Positions 53,792 to 63,602 of a DNA stretch of 64,000 bases are shown in pieces; position 1 is the stretch's first letter; every line of letters starts with the position of its first letter. The DNA lies in assembly GCF_019237615.1 (NCBI RefSeq), contig NZ_JAFAGT010000092.1, forward strand, positions 23,591-87,590. The letters run 5' to 3'. The notes under the pieces are model-generated. The model was not told the origin of the DNA. It did not search any database and saw nothing but the letters and a program-made list of their open reading frames with translations. The DNA is from Roseateles sp. GTDB lineage: Bacteria > Pseudomonadota > Gammaproteobacteria > Burkholderiales > Burkholderiaceae_C. The translations under genes and the position numbers were made by a program.

Positions 53792-54601
53792 TCACTGCAC
53801 GACGATGGATTCCTCGCGCAGCGCCTCGCGGGAGCGCTCGAAATCAGGCAGCACGGAGCGCACGGTGTCCCAGAAGGCCGGGCTGTGGTTCATCTCGCGC
53901 AGATGGGCCAGTTCATGGGCGACGACGTAGTCGATGATGGCCGGCGCGAAGTGGATGAGGCGCCAGTTCAGCCGGATGCTGCCGTCGGCGCTTGCGCTGC
54001 CCCAGCGGGTCTGGGCCGACGACAGGCGCAGCGTCTTCATCGTCACGCCCAGCGCCTCTGCAAAGCGCCGGCAGCGCGGCAGGAAGTCCTCGCGCGCGCG
54101 GGCCTGCAGCCAGGACTGGCTGAGGTCGCGGATCTGCTCGGCCGAGGCGCCGGGGGGCAGTGGCAGGCGCAGCTGGCGCGAGCCGTCGTCCCAGACCACC
54201 TCGCGTTCGGCGGGGGCCAGCACCAGCGTCAGCGGAGCGCCGAGGTAGGGCAGGCTGCCGCCGTCCAGCCACTCGATGCGCGAGGACTGGATGCGCTGCT
54301 GGCGCTCGCGCTGCTCGACGAGCTTGCGCAGGATCCACTCACCCTTGTGGTGCAGCGCGCGTTCGATCTCGGCGATGGGCACCCAGCGTGGCGCACTGAC
54401 GCGCAGGCCCTGCGGGCCGACGACGAAGCCGATCGAGCGCCGGCGCGCGCGCTTGAGCTCGTAGCCGACGCGGTGCTGGCCCAGCCACAGCTCGCGCCGC
54501 GAGCGCGGCGCGCCGGGCTCCGCCGGCGTGATCTCCGGTGCCACGTCGAACAGCGACAGCTGGCTGTCCTGCAGCAGGGGAGCCGGGCGCTTGGGCGGCA
54601 T
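53792..54601 (-). CDS. YgjP-like (DUF45) M48-type metallopeptidase
   Basis: A 269-residue protein. The zinc protease signature is VAHELAHLREMNHSPAFW (HExxH plus a third His), preceded by TRWGSASADGSIRLNWRLIH, both hallmarks of the YgjP/DUF45 family. Residues from about 45 (YELKRARRRSIGFVV) start the conserved N-terminal domain. The role is unknown; SprT-like or protein-repair functions have been suggested for relatives. It follows plsC by 5 bases in the same direction. Confidence 0.88.
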   Translation of the reverse strand: MPPKRPAPLLQDSQLSLFDVAPEITPAEPGAPRSRRELWLGQHRVGYELKRARRRSIGFVVGPQGLRVSAPRWVPIAEIERALHHKGEWILRKLVEQRERQQRIQSSRIEWLDGGSLPYLGAPLTLVLAPAEREVVWDDGSRQLRLPLPPGASAEQIRDLSQSWLQARAREDFLPRCRRFAEALGVTMKTLRLSSAQTRWGSASADGSIRLNWRLIHFAPAIIDYVVAHELAHLREMNHSPAFWDTVRSVLPDFERSREALREESIVVQ

Positions 54602-54606
54602 GGAGC

Positions 54607-55401
54607 TCAGTGGGGATGGGCGGCGCCGGCGACGCCGGCGGGCTGAGGGTCGGCGTAGGCCTCGGGATCGAGGCGGCGCATCTCGGCCTCGATCCAGTCC
54701 CTGACCTCGCGCATCATCTCGGCCGGCTCGCGGCCCTCGGGGCGGATCTGCTGGCCGATGGAGATGTCGACGACACCGGGCCTGAGCAGGAAGCTCTTGC
54801 GCGGCCAGCAGCGCGCTGCGGTGGCTGCGATGGGCACGACGGGCAGGCCGGCCTCGATGGCCAGGCGCGTGCCGCCGCTCTTGTAGTCGCCCGCCTGGCC
54901 GCGCGGGATGCGGGTGCCCTCGGGGAACATGATGACCCAGTTGCCCTGCCCCCCCAGGCGCTTGCCCTGGGTCAGCACCTTGTTCCAGGCCTCGGTGCGG
55001 CGGCCGCGGTCGATGTGGATCATGTCCATGCGCGCCATGGCCCAGCCGAAGAAGGGCACGTAGAGCAGTTCGCGCTTGAACACATAGGCCAGCGGGTGGC
55101 TGAGCAGGGCCGGGTAGGCGAAGGTCTCCCAGGTGCTCTGGTGCTTGGACAGCAGCACGACGCCGGCGCGGCGGTCCTCGGCGGGCGGCAGGTTCTCCAT
55201 GCCGTGGATGCGCCAGCGCACGCCGCAGATGAAGCGGGCGCTCCAGATGGCGACCTTGAGCCAGCCGGCGCAGGCCCAGTAGACCGGGTCGCCGCGGCGG
55301 AAGATGGACAGCACGAGCACGCCCAGCGCCCAGGGGATGACCGTCACGATGAGGACGGCGACGAAGATCAGCGAGCGGATGGCGCTCAGCACGGTGGACA
55401 T
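54607..55401 (-). CDS. plsC: 1-acyl-sn-glycerol-3-phosphate acyltransferase
   Basis: A 264-residue inner-membrane acyltransferase making phosphatidic acid. One or two N-terminal hydrophobic helices (SLIFVAVLIVTVIPWALGVL) precede the catalytic block LLSKHQSTWET, where the usual HxxxxD is HxxxxE, as is common in this betaproteobacterial group; the second block MFPEGTRIPRGQAG and the third GLPVVPIA are intact. Its start overlaps the gmhB-like stop by one base, so it is translated with gmhB and glyS. Confidence 0.92.
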   Translation of the reverse strand: MSTVLSAIRSLIFVAVLIVTVIPWALGVLVLSIFRRGDPVYWACAGWLKVAIWSARFICGVRWRIHGMENLPPAEDRRAGVVLLSKHQSTWETFAYPALLSHPLAYVFKRELLYVPFFGWAMARMDMIHIDRGRRTEAWNKVLTQGKRLGGQGNWVIMFPEGTRIPRGQAGDYKSGGTRLAIEAGLPVVPIAATAARCWPRKSFLLRPGVVDISIGQQIRPEGREPAEMMREVRDWIEAEMRRLDPEAYADPQPAGVAGAAHPH

Positions 55402-56021
55402 CAGTTCAGGTCTCCGGCCTGGGTGTCGGGGGGCAGGGCCTGGCCGCGCTCTTCGGCGGCGCGGCGGCGGCCCTCCTGGATGATGGCTTCGGCGCAGGCG
55501 GCCAGGTCGGCGTGCACGCGCGCGCCGGGCACGCTGGCCAGCACCTCCTGCAACTGGTGCGACTCCAGCACGCCCAACGGGCCGCTGAGCACCAGGTGCG
55601 GTATGCAGCCAGCGTTCTGCGCCGTCAGCAGGTCGGTCAGCGAGGCGCCGACCATGTGGACGGCGTCCAGCTCGACGTCGAAGCGCTCGCCGATCTGCTT
55701 GATGAGGCCGGGCAGCGGCTTGCGGCAGTCGCAGCCTTCCTCGGGCGTGTGCGGGCAGAAGAAGGCAGCGTCCAGCCGTCCGCCCTTCTCGGCCAGCAGC
55801 TGGTTCAGGTGCAGGTGAACGGCGTTCAGCGAGGCCATGTCCAGCAGGCCGCGGCCTATGCCGGCCTGGTTGGTGGCCAGCACGGTGTGCCAGCCGTTGT
55901 GGTTCAGGCGGGCCACCGCCTCCAGTGCGCCTGGCAGGGGGTCGAGTTCCTCCGGCGCCTTGACGTGATCGTCGCGGTAGCGGTTGATCGTGCCGTCGCG
56001 GCCGAGGATGACGAGCTTCAT
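55401..56021 (-). CDS. GmhB-like HAD protein, catalytic aspartates missing
   Basis: A 206-residue protein aligned over its length with D-glycero-D-manno-heptose-1,7-bisphosphate 7-phosphatase, including the zinc loop FCPHTPEEGCDCRKPLPG. Two key acidic residues are changed. Motif I reads LVILGRDGTIN instead of LDRDGT, so the nucleophile Asp is Gly. Motif IV reads MVGASLTDL instead of GDSxxDL, so a Mg-binding Asp is Ala. The Asp of RDGT remains. By HAD chemistry it should be inactive or changed in function. The position between glyS and plsC is the usual one for gmhB in Burkholderiales. Start at 56021 is by homology; Met at 56045 or 56060 is possible. Confidence 0.82.
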   Translation of the reverse strand: MKLVILGRDGTINRYRDDHVKAPEELDPLPGALEAVARLNHNGWHTVLATNQAGIGRGLLDMASLNAVHLHLNQLLAEKGGRLDAAFFCPHTPEEGCDCRKPLPGLIKQIGERFDVELDAVHMVGASLTDLLTAQNAGCIPHLVLSGPLGVLESHQLQEVLASVPGARVHADLAACAEAIIQEGRRRAAEERGQALPPDTQAGDLN

Positions 56022-56052
56022 GCCGTGGGCGTGGTCGGCGCGCATTGCAGTC

Positions 56053-58185
56053 TTAGGCAAGGCGCGACAGGTCGGCGACCCGGTTCATCGCCGTATGCAG
56101 GCGACCCAGCAGCGCGAGGCGGTTGGCGCGCAGCGCCGGGTCTTCGGCATTGACCATCACGTCGTCGAAGAAGGCGTCGACCGGGCCCTTCAAGGCGGCC
56201 AGGGCCTTGAGCGAGCCGGTGTAGTCGTGCTGCGCGAACAGCGTGTCGGCCTGCGGCTGCACGCCGGCGATGGCTGTCGCCAGCGCCTGCTCGGCGGCTG
56301 CCTGCAGCAGCTCTGCCTTGACCTCGGTGGGCAGCTCGCCGTCGACCTTCTTCAGGATGTTGCCGACGCGCTTGTTTGCGGCAGCCAGCGATGCGGCCTC
56401 GGTGAGGGCCGCGAAGGCGCGCACGGCCTCCAGGCGCTTGGGCACGTCGCCCAGGCGCGTGGGGTTCAGAGCCAGCACGGCGTCGACCTCCTGGGCGCTG
56501 TAGCCCTGGTCGCGCAGGCTAACGGCCAGGCGGTCGGCGAAGAAGCCCAGCAGCGCGTCACGCGGGTTCGTGATCAGCTCGCCGAAGGGTGGCACGGCGG
56601 CGTCGATGAGCGCCGGCAGTTCCAGCGGCAGGTTCTTCTCGACGAGGATGCGGATGACGCCCAGCGCATGGCGGCGCAACGCGAACGGATCCTTGTCGCC
56701 GGTGGGAAGCTGGCCGATGCCGAACAGGCCCACCAGCGTCTCCAGCTTGTCGGCCAGTGCGACGACCGTGCCGGTGTGGTTGCGCGGCAGCGCGTCGCCG
56801 GCGAAGCGGGGCTTGTAGTGGTCCTCGATGGCGATGGCGACGCCGTCGCGCAGGCCCTCGTGGCGGGCGTAGTAGCCGCCCATGATGCCCTGCAGCTCGG
56901 GGAACTCGCCCACCATGTCGGTCAGCAGGTCGCACTTGGCCAGTGTCGCGGCCTGCTTCACCTTGCTGTCCAGCACCTTGAACTCGTCGTCGGCCTCCAC
57001 CGTGTAGGGCAGCGTCGCCATGCTGAGCTGGTTGACGATGGCATGCGCAATGGCGCGCACGCGCTCGGCGCGCTCGCCCTGCGAGCCCAGCTTGCCGTGG
57101 TAGACGACCTTACCCAGGCCGGGCAGCCGTGACTCCAGCGTCTTCTTGCGGTCCTGGTCGAAGAAGAACTTGGCATCGGCCAGGCGCGGGCGCACGACGC
57201 GCTCGTTGCCGCCGGTCACGGCGCTGGCGTCGGCCGGCGCGATGTTGCTGACGACCAGGAAGTGGCGGGTCAGCTTGCCCTGCGCGTCCAGCAGCGGGAA
57301 GTACTTCTGATTGGCCTTCATCGTCAGGATGAGGCATTCCTGCGGCACGGCCAGGAACTCGGGCTCGAAGGCGCAGGTCAAGACATTGGGGCGCTCGACC
57401 AGGGCGGTGACTTCGTCCAGCAGCGCGTCGTCGTCGATCGGCGTCAGGCTCAGCGCATCGGCGGCGCCCTTGAGCTGGCGCGAGATCTCGGCGCGGCGCT
57501 CGGCGAAGCCGGCGATGACGGCGCCTTGCTCGAACAGCTGCCGGGCGTAGCTGTCGGCGGATTCGATGCTGACGGTGGGCTGGGCAGCCTCGAAGCGATG
57601 GCCCTGCGTGGTGCGGCCGGACGCCAGGCCCAGGGTCTGGACGGGCACGACCTCGCTGCCGTGGAGCGCAATCAGGCCGTGGGCCGGGCGCACGAACTTC
57701 ACATCGGTCCAGCCGTCGGTCAGCTGGTAGGTCATGACCTTGGGGATGGGCAGCTTGGCCAGCGTCTCATCCAGCGCCTTCTGCAGGCCCTGGGCGAGCG
57801 TCGCGCCGGGCTGCACGCTGTCCCAGAACAGCGCCTCGGCCTTGCCGTCGGGCTGGCGCTTGAGCTGCGGCACGACCTCCGGGCCGGCGCCGACGGCGGC
57901 GAGCTTCTTCAGCAGCGCCGGCGTGGCCTGGCCGTCGGCGGTCAGCGCGACGGCGACAGGCATCAGCTTCTGCTGCTGGGCCTTGTCGGCGGCCTTGGCG
58001 GCGACGCCGGTGACATGCACGCCCAGGCGGCGCGGCGACGCGAAAGGCGTGACGGCCGCATCGGCGGCGGCGAGGCCTTGCGCCTTCAGGCTGTCGGCCA
58101 GCACGGTGGCGAAGGACTCGCCCAGCTTCTTCAGCGCCTTGGGCGGCAGCTCTTCGACAAACAGTTCAACGAGCAGGTTCGTCAT
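56053..58185 (-). CDS. glyS: Glycyl-tRNA synthetase beta subunit
   Basis: A 710-residue protein. It begins TNLLVELFVEELPPKALKKL, the GlyS signature, with SPRRLGVHVTGV, LILTMKANQKYFPLLD, RVVRPRLADAKFFFDQDRK and a C-terminal DALR-type anticodon domain (VDAFFDDVMVNAEDPALRAN). It works with GlyQ as an alpha2beta2 enzyme. It shares one base with the glyQ stop (TGATG), implying coupling. A GTG directly before the ATG is an alternative start. Confidence 0.96.
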   Translation of the reverse strand: MTNLLVELFVEELPPKALKKLGESFATVLADSLKAQGLAAADAAVTPFASPRRLGVHVTGVAAKAADKAQQQKLMPVAVALTADGQATPALLKKLAAVGAGPEVVPQLKRQPDGKAEALFWDSVQPGATLAQGLQKALDETLAKLPIPKVMTYQLTDGWTDVKFVRPAHGLIALHGSEVVPVQTLGLASGRTTQGHRFEAAQPTVSIESADSYARQLFEQGAVIAGFAERRAEISRQLKGAADALSLTPIDDDALLDEVTALVERPNVLTCAFEPEFLAVPQECLILTMKANQKYFPLLDAQGKLTRHFLVVSNIAPADASAVTGGNERVVRPRLADAKFFFDQDRKKTLESRLPGLGKVVYHGKLGSQGERAERVRAIAHAIVNQLSMATLPYTVEADDEFKVLDSKVKQAATLAKCDLLTDMVGEFPELQGIMGGYYARHEGLRDGVAIAIEDHYKPRFAGDALPRNHTGTVVALADKLETLVGLFGIGQLPTGDKDPFALRRHALGVIRILVEKNLPLELPALIDAAVPPFGELITNPRDALLGFFADRLAVSLRDQGYSAQEVDAVLALNPTRLGDVPKRLEAVRAFAALTEAASLAAANKRVGNILKKVDGELPTEVKAELLQAAAEQALATAIAGVQPQADTLFAQHDYTGSLKALAALKGPVDAFFDDVMVNAEDPALRANRLALLGRLHTAMNRVADLSRLA

Positions 58186-59114
58186 CACGCGGCCGCCTTC
58201 TTGTTCTTCAGTTCGATCTGAGCGACCACTTCGTCAGCCCAGGCCTTGGGGGCCATAGGGAAACCCAGCCGTGCCCGGCTGTCGACATAGCTCTGCGCCA
58301 CGGCGCGGGCCAGGTTGCGGATGCGGCCGATGTAGGCGGCGCGCTCGGTCACGCTGATCGCGCCGCGCGCGTCCAGCAGGTTGAAGCTGTGGCCGGCCTT
58401 CAGCAACTGCTCGTAGGCGGGCAGGGCCAGGGCCTGCTCCATCAGGTGCTTGCTCTGCTTCTCATGCGCGGCGAAGGCGCCGAGCAGGAAGTCCACGTCG
58501 CTGTGCTCGAAGTTGTAGGTCGACTGCTCCACCTCGTTCTGGTGGAACACGTCGCCATACGTCAGCCCGTCGGTGAACACCAGGTCGTAGACCGATTCCT
58601 TGCCCTGCAGGTACATGGCCAGGCGCTCCAGGCCGTAGGTGATCTCGCCAGTGATGGGCTTGCAGTCGATGCCGCCCACCTGCTGGAAGTAGGTGAACTG
58701 CGTCACCTCCATGCCGTTCAGCCACACCTCCCAACCCAGGCCCCAGCAGCCGAGCGTCGGGTTCTCCCAGTCGTCCTCGACGAAGCGCACATCGTTCTTC
58801 TTCAGGTCGAAGCCCAGTGCCTCCAGCGAGCCCAGGTACAGCTCCAGGATGTTGGCCGGCGCGGGCTTGAGCACCACCTGGTACTGGTAGTAGTGCTGCA
58901 GGCGATTCGGGTTGTCGCCGTAGCGACCGTCCTTGGGGCGGCGGCTGGGCTGCACATAGGCAGCCTTCCAGGGCTCGGGGCCGAGGGCGCGCAGAAAGGT
59001 GGCCGTGTGGCTGGTGCCGGCGCCGACCTCCATGTCGTAGGGCTGGAGCAGGGCGCAGCCCTGTTTGGACCAATAGTCCTGAAGCGTCAGGATGATTTGC
59101 TGGAAGGTCAGCAT
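58185..59114 (-). CDS. glyQ: Glycyl-tRNA synthetase alpha subunit
   Basis: A 309-residue catalytic subunit. Diagnostic text: [79 protein letters not shown] and [19 protein letters not shown]. It activates glycine and charges tRNA-Gly in the cytoplasm with GlyS. It is 29 bases downstream of lnt in the same direction. Confidence 0.97.
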   Translation of the reverse strand: MLTFQQIILTLQDYWSKQGCALLQPYDMEVGAGTSHTATFLRALGPEPWKAAYVQPSRRPKDGRYGDNPNRLQHYYQYQVVLKPAPANILELYLGSLEALGFDLKKNDVRFVEDDWENPTLGCWGLGWEVWLNGMEVTQFTYFQQVGGIDCKPITGEITYGLERLAMYLQGKESVYDLVFTDGLTYGDVFHQNEVEQSTYNFEHSDVDFLLGAFAAHEKQSKHLMEQALALPAYEQLLKAGHSFNLLDARGAISVTERAAYIGRIRNLARAVAQSYVDSRARLGFPMAPKAWADEVVAQIELKNKKAAA

Positions 59115-59143
59115 GAGATGGGACTGAAAGGGGGTGGCCGATT

Positions 59144-60586
59144 CTATTGGGCCGCCTTCCTCAGTCCGATCAGGGCCAGCAGCGCAATCACCCACAGCGG
59201 CCACAGGCCGGCTGCGGCGAGCCAGCGGGCATAGGGCGTGCTGCCGCTGCGGCCTTCGACGTCGGCCTCCAGCACGCCCCGCGCCAGCGCCGGCAGGCGG
59301 GCCGTGACGTGGCCGCGGTGGTCGACGACGGCGGTCGCGCCGGTGTTCGTCGAGCGCACGACCGGGCGCTGGAATTCGAGGGCCCGCATCTGCGAGAACT
59401 GCAGGTGCTGGTCCTGGATCATCACGGTGCCGAACCAGGCCAGGTTGCTGACGTTGACGAAGACGGTCGCGGCCAGCGGCCCGACGGCGCTCTGCACGAA
59501 GTCCTCGCCGAACAGGTCCTCGTAGCAGATCAGCGGCCGCAGCCGCTGGCCCGCGAGGACCCAGGGTCGCTGGTGGTCGCCCCGGGCCTGGTCGTCCAGC
59601 GGGATGTCCATCGCATGCACGAACCAGCCGAAGCCGGGCGGGATGAATTCGCCGAAGGGCAGCAGGTGGCGCTTGCCGTAGTGGTAGTCGGCGCCCAGTG
59701 CGACGACGGAGTTCACGAAGCCCTCGTCCGCGTTGCCCAGGAAGCTTCCCAGCAGCACGGGGCGCTCGGGGCGGGCCAGGCGCTCCAGCGTCGCGCGGTC
59801 CAGCTCGACCAGCGGTAGCGGCACGACGGATTCGGGCGTGATGACGACCCCGCCCCTGGCCGACTCGACGAGGCGGGCCAGTATCTCCAGGTTGGCGGCG
59901 AAGCGGCCGGCATCGAACTTCTGGTCCTGCGGGATGCTGGGCTGCACGAGCGACACGGCCAGGTGGCCGGTCGACGTCGTGAAGCCCTGCGGCAGCAGCG
60001 CGCCGGCCAGCGGCAGCAGCAGGGCCGGCACGGCGAACTTCCAGGCCTTCTCGCGCAGCAGGGCGAGACCGGCCGCCAGCAGCGCGCCCATCGCCGTGAT
60101 GCCGTAGACGCCTATCCACGGCGCCCAGCCGGCCAGCGGACCGACCGTGTGGGCGTAGCCGGAGGCGATCCACGGGAAGCCGCTGAACCAGCTTGCCCGT
60201 GCCAGTTCGGCCAGCAGCCAGGCCGGCACGAAGGCCAGCAGCCGCCAGCGGCCGGGCGCGATCCAGCGTGCCGTGAGGCCCAGGGCCAGCGCGTAGTAGC
60301 CGCACAAGAAGGCGGCGAGGAGCCCGACGGCCAGCGCGGCGGCCAAAGAGGGGATGCCGCCGAACTGGTGCATGCTGATGTAGAGCCACCACAGGCCAGA
60401 AGCCAGCCAGCTCCAGCCGAACAGCGCGCCGCAGGCAGCGGCGACCTTGGGCGTGGCGCGCGCCACCACGCCGAACAGCAGCGCCAGCGCGGCGATCTGC
60501 GCCCACCAGGCCTCGGTCGGCGCGAAGGAGGCGGTCTGCAGCAGGCCGGCCGCCAGCGCGGCCGTGGCGGCGACGCCGGCCCTCAC
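59144..60586 (-). CDS. lnt: Apolipoprotein N-acyltransferase
   Basis: A 480-residue inner-membrane enzyme that N-acylates lipoproteins. About six N-terminal helices (to residue 200) are followed by a nitrilase-like domain: Glu in [12 protein letters not shown], Lys in [16 protein letters not shown], and nucleophile Cys in [13 protein letters not shown], then a final helix. [20 protein letters not shown] in the membrane part is typical. Its start overlaps the corC stop by 4 bases, a widespread gene pairing. Confidence 0.95.
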   Translation of the reverse strand: MRAGVAATAALAAGLLQTASFAPTEAWWAQIAALALLFGVVARATPKVAAACGALFGWSWLASGLWWLYISMHQFGGIPSLAAALAVGLLAAFLCGYYALALGLTARWIAPGRWRLLAFVPAWLLAELARASWFSGFPWIASGYAHTVGPLAGWAPWIGVYGITAMGALLAAGLALLREKAWKFAVPALLLPLAGALLPQGFTTSTGHLAVSLVQPSIPQDQKFDAGRFAANLEILARLVESARGGVVITPESVVPLPLVELDRATLERLARPERPVLLGSFLGNADEGFVNSVVALGADYHYGKRHLLPFGEFIPPGFGWFVHAMDIPLDDQARGDHQRPWVLAGQRLRPLICYEDLFGEDFVQSAVGPLAATVFVNVSNLAWFGTVMIQDQHLQFSQMRALEFQRPVVRSTNTGATAVVDHRGHVTARLPALARGVLEADVEGRSGSTPYARWLAAAGLWPLWVIALLALIGLRKAAQ

Positions 60587-61464
60587 GCCTCGGACTCTGG
60601 CTCGGGCGCGCGGGTGACCTTGAACCAGCGCACGGCGCCGCCGCGGGTCAGCATCACCGTGAAGCGCAGGCCGGCCACGTCGACGGCCTCGCCCCGGCGA
60701 GGCACGCGGCCATGCTCGTGGGCGACGAGGCCGCCAATGGTGTCGAAGTCGTTGTCCGGCAGCGCCAGGTCGAAGGCGCCGTTGACGGCCGCGATGCTGG
60801 CGTCGCCGGCCACGCGCTGGCTGCCGTCGGCCAGCGTGTAGATGCCGGTGTCGGAGCTCTGCTCGTCGAACTCGTCCTCGATTTCGCCGACGATCTCCTC
60901 CAGCACGTCCTCGATGGTGATGAGGCCTGCCGTGTTGCCGAATTCGTCGATGACGATGGCAAGGTGGTTGCGGTTGGAACGGAAGTCGCGCAGCAGCTCG
61001 TTCAGGCCCTTGCTCTCGGGCACGAAGACGGTGGGGCGCAGCAGCGTCCGGATGTTGAGCCCAGGCGCGCGCTGCACCTTCAGCAGGTCCTTGGCGAGCA
61101 GGATGCCGATGATGTTGTCGCGGCTGCCATCGAAGACGGGGAAGCGTGAGTGACCGCTGTCGATGACGATGTGCAGCAACTCGTCATAGGGCGCGTCGAT
61201 GTCCAGCAGGTCCATGCGCGGCGCGGCCACCATGGCGTCGCCGGCCGACAGCTCGGCCATGCGCAGCACGCCCTCCAGCATCTGGCGCGATTCGGGCTCG
61301 ATCAGCTCGCGATGCTCGGCATCGGCCAGGGTCTCGATCAGTTCGGTCTTGGAGTCGGGGCCGGGGTGCAGGAACTCCAGCATGCGCTCCAGCAGGCTGC
61401 GCGCCTCGGCCGGTGGTTTGGCGGCCCCGCGAACTGGGGGCCGGCCTGAATGAGGTTCGCTCAA
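60583..61464 (-). CDS. corC: CorC/HlyC-family CBS-domain transporter accessory protein
   Basis: A 293-residue protein: a short N-terminal segment, two CBS domains ([40 protein letters not shown]) and a C-terminal CorC/HlyC domain ([20 protein letters not shown]). There are no transmembrane helices, so this is the soluble CorC type. Family members influence magnesium/cobalt efflux; the exact role is disputed. It overlaps lnt by 4 bases. Confidence 0.92.
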   Translation of the reverse strand: MSEPHSGRPPVRGAAKPPAEARSLLERMLEFLHPGPDSKTELIETLADAEHRELIEPESRQMLEGVLRMAELSAGDAMVAAPRMDLLDIDAPYDELLHIVIDSGHSRFPVFDGSRDNIIGILLAKDLLKVQRAPGLNIRTLLRPTVFVPESKGLNELLRDFRSNRNHLAIVIDEFGNTAGLITIEDVLEEIVGEIEDEFDEQSSDTGIYTLADGSQRVAGDASIAAVNGAFDLALPDNDFDTIGGLVAHEHGRVPRRGEAVDVAGLRFTVMLTRGGAVRWFKVTRAPEPESEA

Positions 61465-61579
61465 GGGGAGCTGTCAGGATATTGCGGAAGGGACAGAATA
61501 GCCGATTGGTTTGACAAACCCTTGCTTCCCCGCGGCCAGCCCCTATCTTGGCTGCCTTCTTTCCGAAACGGTTCCCGCC

Positions 61580-62635
61580 ATGTCCTCCCCAGCCAACGGC
61601 CTCATCCCCGCAACCATCCTCACGGGCTTTCTCGGCTCCGGCAAGACCACGCTGCTCAAGCGCGTGCTGACCGAGGCGCACGGCCAGAAGATCGCAGTCA
61701 TCGAGAACGAGTTCGGTGAGGAGAACATCGACACCGACATCCTGGTGTCGGACACCAATGAGCAGATCATCCAGATGAGCAACGGCTGCGTCTGCTGCAC
61801 CATCCGCGAGGACCTGCGTACGACGCTGTCCGACCTGGCCGCCAAGCGCCGCAAGGGCGAGCTGGACTTCGAGCGCGTCGTCATCGAGACCACCGGTCTG
61901 GCCGACCCGGGCCCCGTGGCCCAGACTTTCTTCATGGACGACGAGATCGCCGAAAGCTATCTGCTGGACTCCATCCTGACGCTGGTGGACGCCAAGCACG
62001 CCGAGGCCCAGCTCGACACCCGCCAGGAAGCGCGCATGCAGGTGGGGTTCGCCGACCAGATCTTCGTCAGCAAGAGCGACCTGGTGGAACCGGCAGCCGT
62101 CGATGCCCTGGTGCACCGCATCAAGCACATGAATCCGCGCGCGCCCATCCAGACGGCGCATTTCGGCGAGGTGGCGCTCAGCAAGGTGTTCGACCTGCGC
62201 GGCTTCAACCTGAACGCCAAGCTGGAGATTGATCCCGACTTCCTGAAGGCGGACGACCACGACCACCACCATGGCCACGAGCACCACGACCATGAGCATG
62301 GCGAGCATTGCGACCACCCGCACCACCACGCCCATGAAGACGACGTGAAGAGCTTCGTCTTCCGCTCGGACAAGCCGTTCAACCCGGCCAAGCTGGAGGA
62401 CTTCCTCGGCGCCATCGTGCAGGTCTACGGGCCCAAGATGCTCAGGTACAAGGGTGTCCTACACATGAAGGGCACGGACAAGAAGGTCATCTTCCAGGGC
62501 GTGCACCAGATGATGGGTTCCGATCTCGGCCCGAAATGGATGCCGGGAGAGAAAAAGCAGAGCAAGATGGTGTTCATCGGCATCGATTTGCCGAAGGATG
62601 TGCTGATGCAAGGTTTGGAGGGCTGCCTGGCGTGA
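61580..62635 (+). CDS. CobW/COG0523-family GTPase, metal chaperone
   Basis: A 351-residue G3E-family GTPase. Walker A is GFLGSGKTTLLKRVL, the CxCC metal motif is NGCVCCTIREDL, and the base-recognition motif is VSKSDLV. A His/Asp-rich stretch of about 30 residues (near residues 230-260) lies before the C-terminal domain and would bind zinc, nickel or cobalt. The C-terminal CobW_C domain is present (FLGAIVQVYGPKMLRYKGVL). In Burkholderiales this gene often precedes dksA, as here. Probably supplies zinc to a client protein. The ATG at 61580 is closest to the G-domain. Confidence 0.9.
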   Translation: MSSPANGLIPATILTGFLGSGKTTLLKRVLTEAHGQKIAVIENEFGEENIDTDILVSDTNEQIIQMSNGCVCCTIREDLRTTLSDLAAKRRKGELDFERVVIETTGLADPGPVAQTFFMDDEIAESYLLDSILTLVDAKHAEAQLDTRQEARMQVGFADQIFVSKSDLVEPAAVDALVHRIKHMNPRAPIQTAHFGEVALSKVFDLRGFNLNAKLEIDPDFLKADDHDHHHGHEHHDHEHGEHCDHPHHHAHEDDVKSFVFRSDKPFNPAKLEDFLGAIVQVYGPKMLRYKGVLHMKGTDKKVIFQGVHQMMGSDLGPKWMPGEKKQSKMVFIGIDLPKDVLMQGLEGCLA

Positions 62636-62789
62636 ATTTTGGCCCTTGGTGGCCATCTTTCCTGGATGCGCAGACGCTTGAATCCTGATGGCTACAATCC
62701 GCCGCGCTCAAAATCGGGCCGCCGGCTGGAAAGCAGTGAGATCAAGGTCTGACACCGCGCCGATGCGTGCCCTGAGCGAGGAGAAGACA

Positions 62790-63437
62790 GTGAGCAAGAT
62801 CCCGGCCCCCAAAACCGCCGCCGCATCCACCACCAAGGGTGTGAAGAAGACCGATGCCGGCGCCGACGTCGCCACGTTGGAGGCGCCCGCACCGGCGAAC
62901 CGCTTCGCCGACCGCTTTGCTCCGCCGAAACCGCCCGCGCGGGGTGCGAACCACGCCGACGACGCGCCGCGCGTGGCCGCCAAGGGCGACCCCAAGCTCG
63001 CCAACGCCTGGAAGACCAAGCCGGGCGCCGAGCTGAGCGATGCCGAAGTCCTGGCCATGCCGGACGCGGAGTACATGAATGCCAAGCAGATCGAGTTCTT
63101 CCGCGCCAAGCTGGAAGGCCTGAAGAACGAGGTGCTGTCCAACGCCGGCGAGACCACCGAGCATCTGCGCGAGGACACCACCATCGTCCCCGACCCGGCC
63201 GACCGCGCCACGATCGAGGAAGAGCATGCTCTGGAGCTGCGCACCCGCGACCGCGAGCGCAAGCTGCTGAAGAAGATCGTGCAGTCCATCGCGCGCCTGG
63301 ACAGCGGCGACTACGGCTACTGCGACGAGACCGGCGAGCCCATCGGCCTCGGCCGCCTGATCGCCCGCCCGACGGCCACGTTGTCGCTCGAGGCGCAGCA
63401 GCGCCGCGAGCTCAAGCAGAAGATGTTCGGGGACTGA
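62790..63437 (+). CDS. dksA: DksA, RNA polymerase-binding transcription factor
   Basis: A 215-residue DksA with a long Ala/Pro/Lys-rich N-terminal extension (first 80 or so residues) before the usual core. The coiled coil (MNAKQIEFFRAKLEGLKNEV ... DPADRATIEEEHALELRTRD) has the Asp-x-x-Asp tip. The zinc-finger region YGYCDETGEPIGLGRLIARP keeps only one Cys instead of four, so no zinc site is formed. The GTG at 62790 is favoured over upstream ATGs because GAGGAG lies 6 bases before it. An extended -10-like TGGCTACAAT is at 62689-62698. Confidence 0.9.
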   Translation: MSKIPAPKTAAASTTKGVKKTDAGADVATLEAPAPANRFADRFAPPKPPARGANHADDAPRVAAKGDPKLANAWKTKPGAELSDAEVLAMPDAEYMNAKQIEFFRAKLEGLKNEVLSNAGETTEHLREDTTIVPDPADRATIEEEHALELRTRDRERKLLKKIVQSIARLDSGDYGYCDETGEPIGLGRLIARPTATLSLEAQQRRELKQKMFGD

Positions 63438-63442
63438 TCAAT

Positions 63443-63523
63443 GTTGCCCCTCGTCCAAGGCTCGCCTTGGCCGGTCCCCCGTGGGGACGGCGATGCTTGC
63501 CGGCTTGGCCGGCAAGCAAATCG
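63443..63523 (-). repeat. Dispersed intergenic repeat, copy B
   Basis: Inverted relative to copy A at 22680-22740. It contains GCTTGCCGGC and GCCGGCAAGC (63495-63517), a perfect 10-pair hairpin with a 3-base loop. On the minus strand it carries the shared blocks TCGCCGTCCCC and TTGGACGAGGGGCA. About 25 extra bases separate the two blocks compared with copy A. It lies right after dksA and may act as its terminator, though no T-run follows. Confidence 0.65.
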
Positions 63524-63602
63524 TCAGGACGGGTCGGCTTGGGAGTGGCCCGGCGCTCGGCCCGCAAACTCTGGTCGGCGCGTCTAAGGGATATTCAGAG
63601 AT

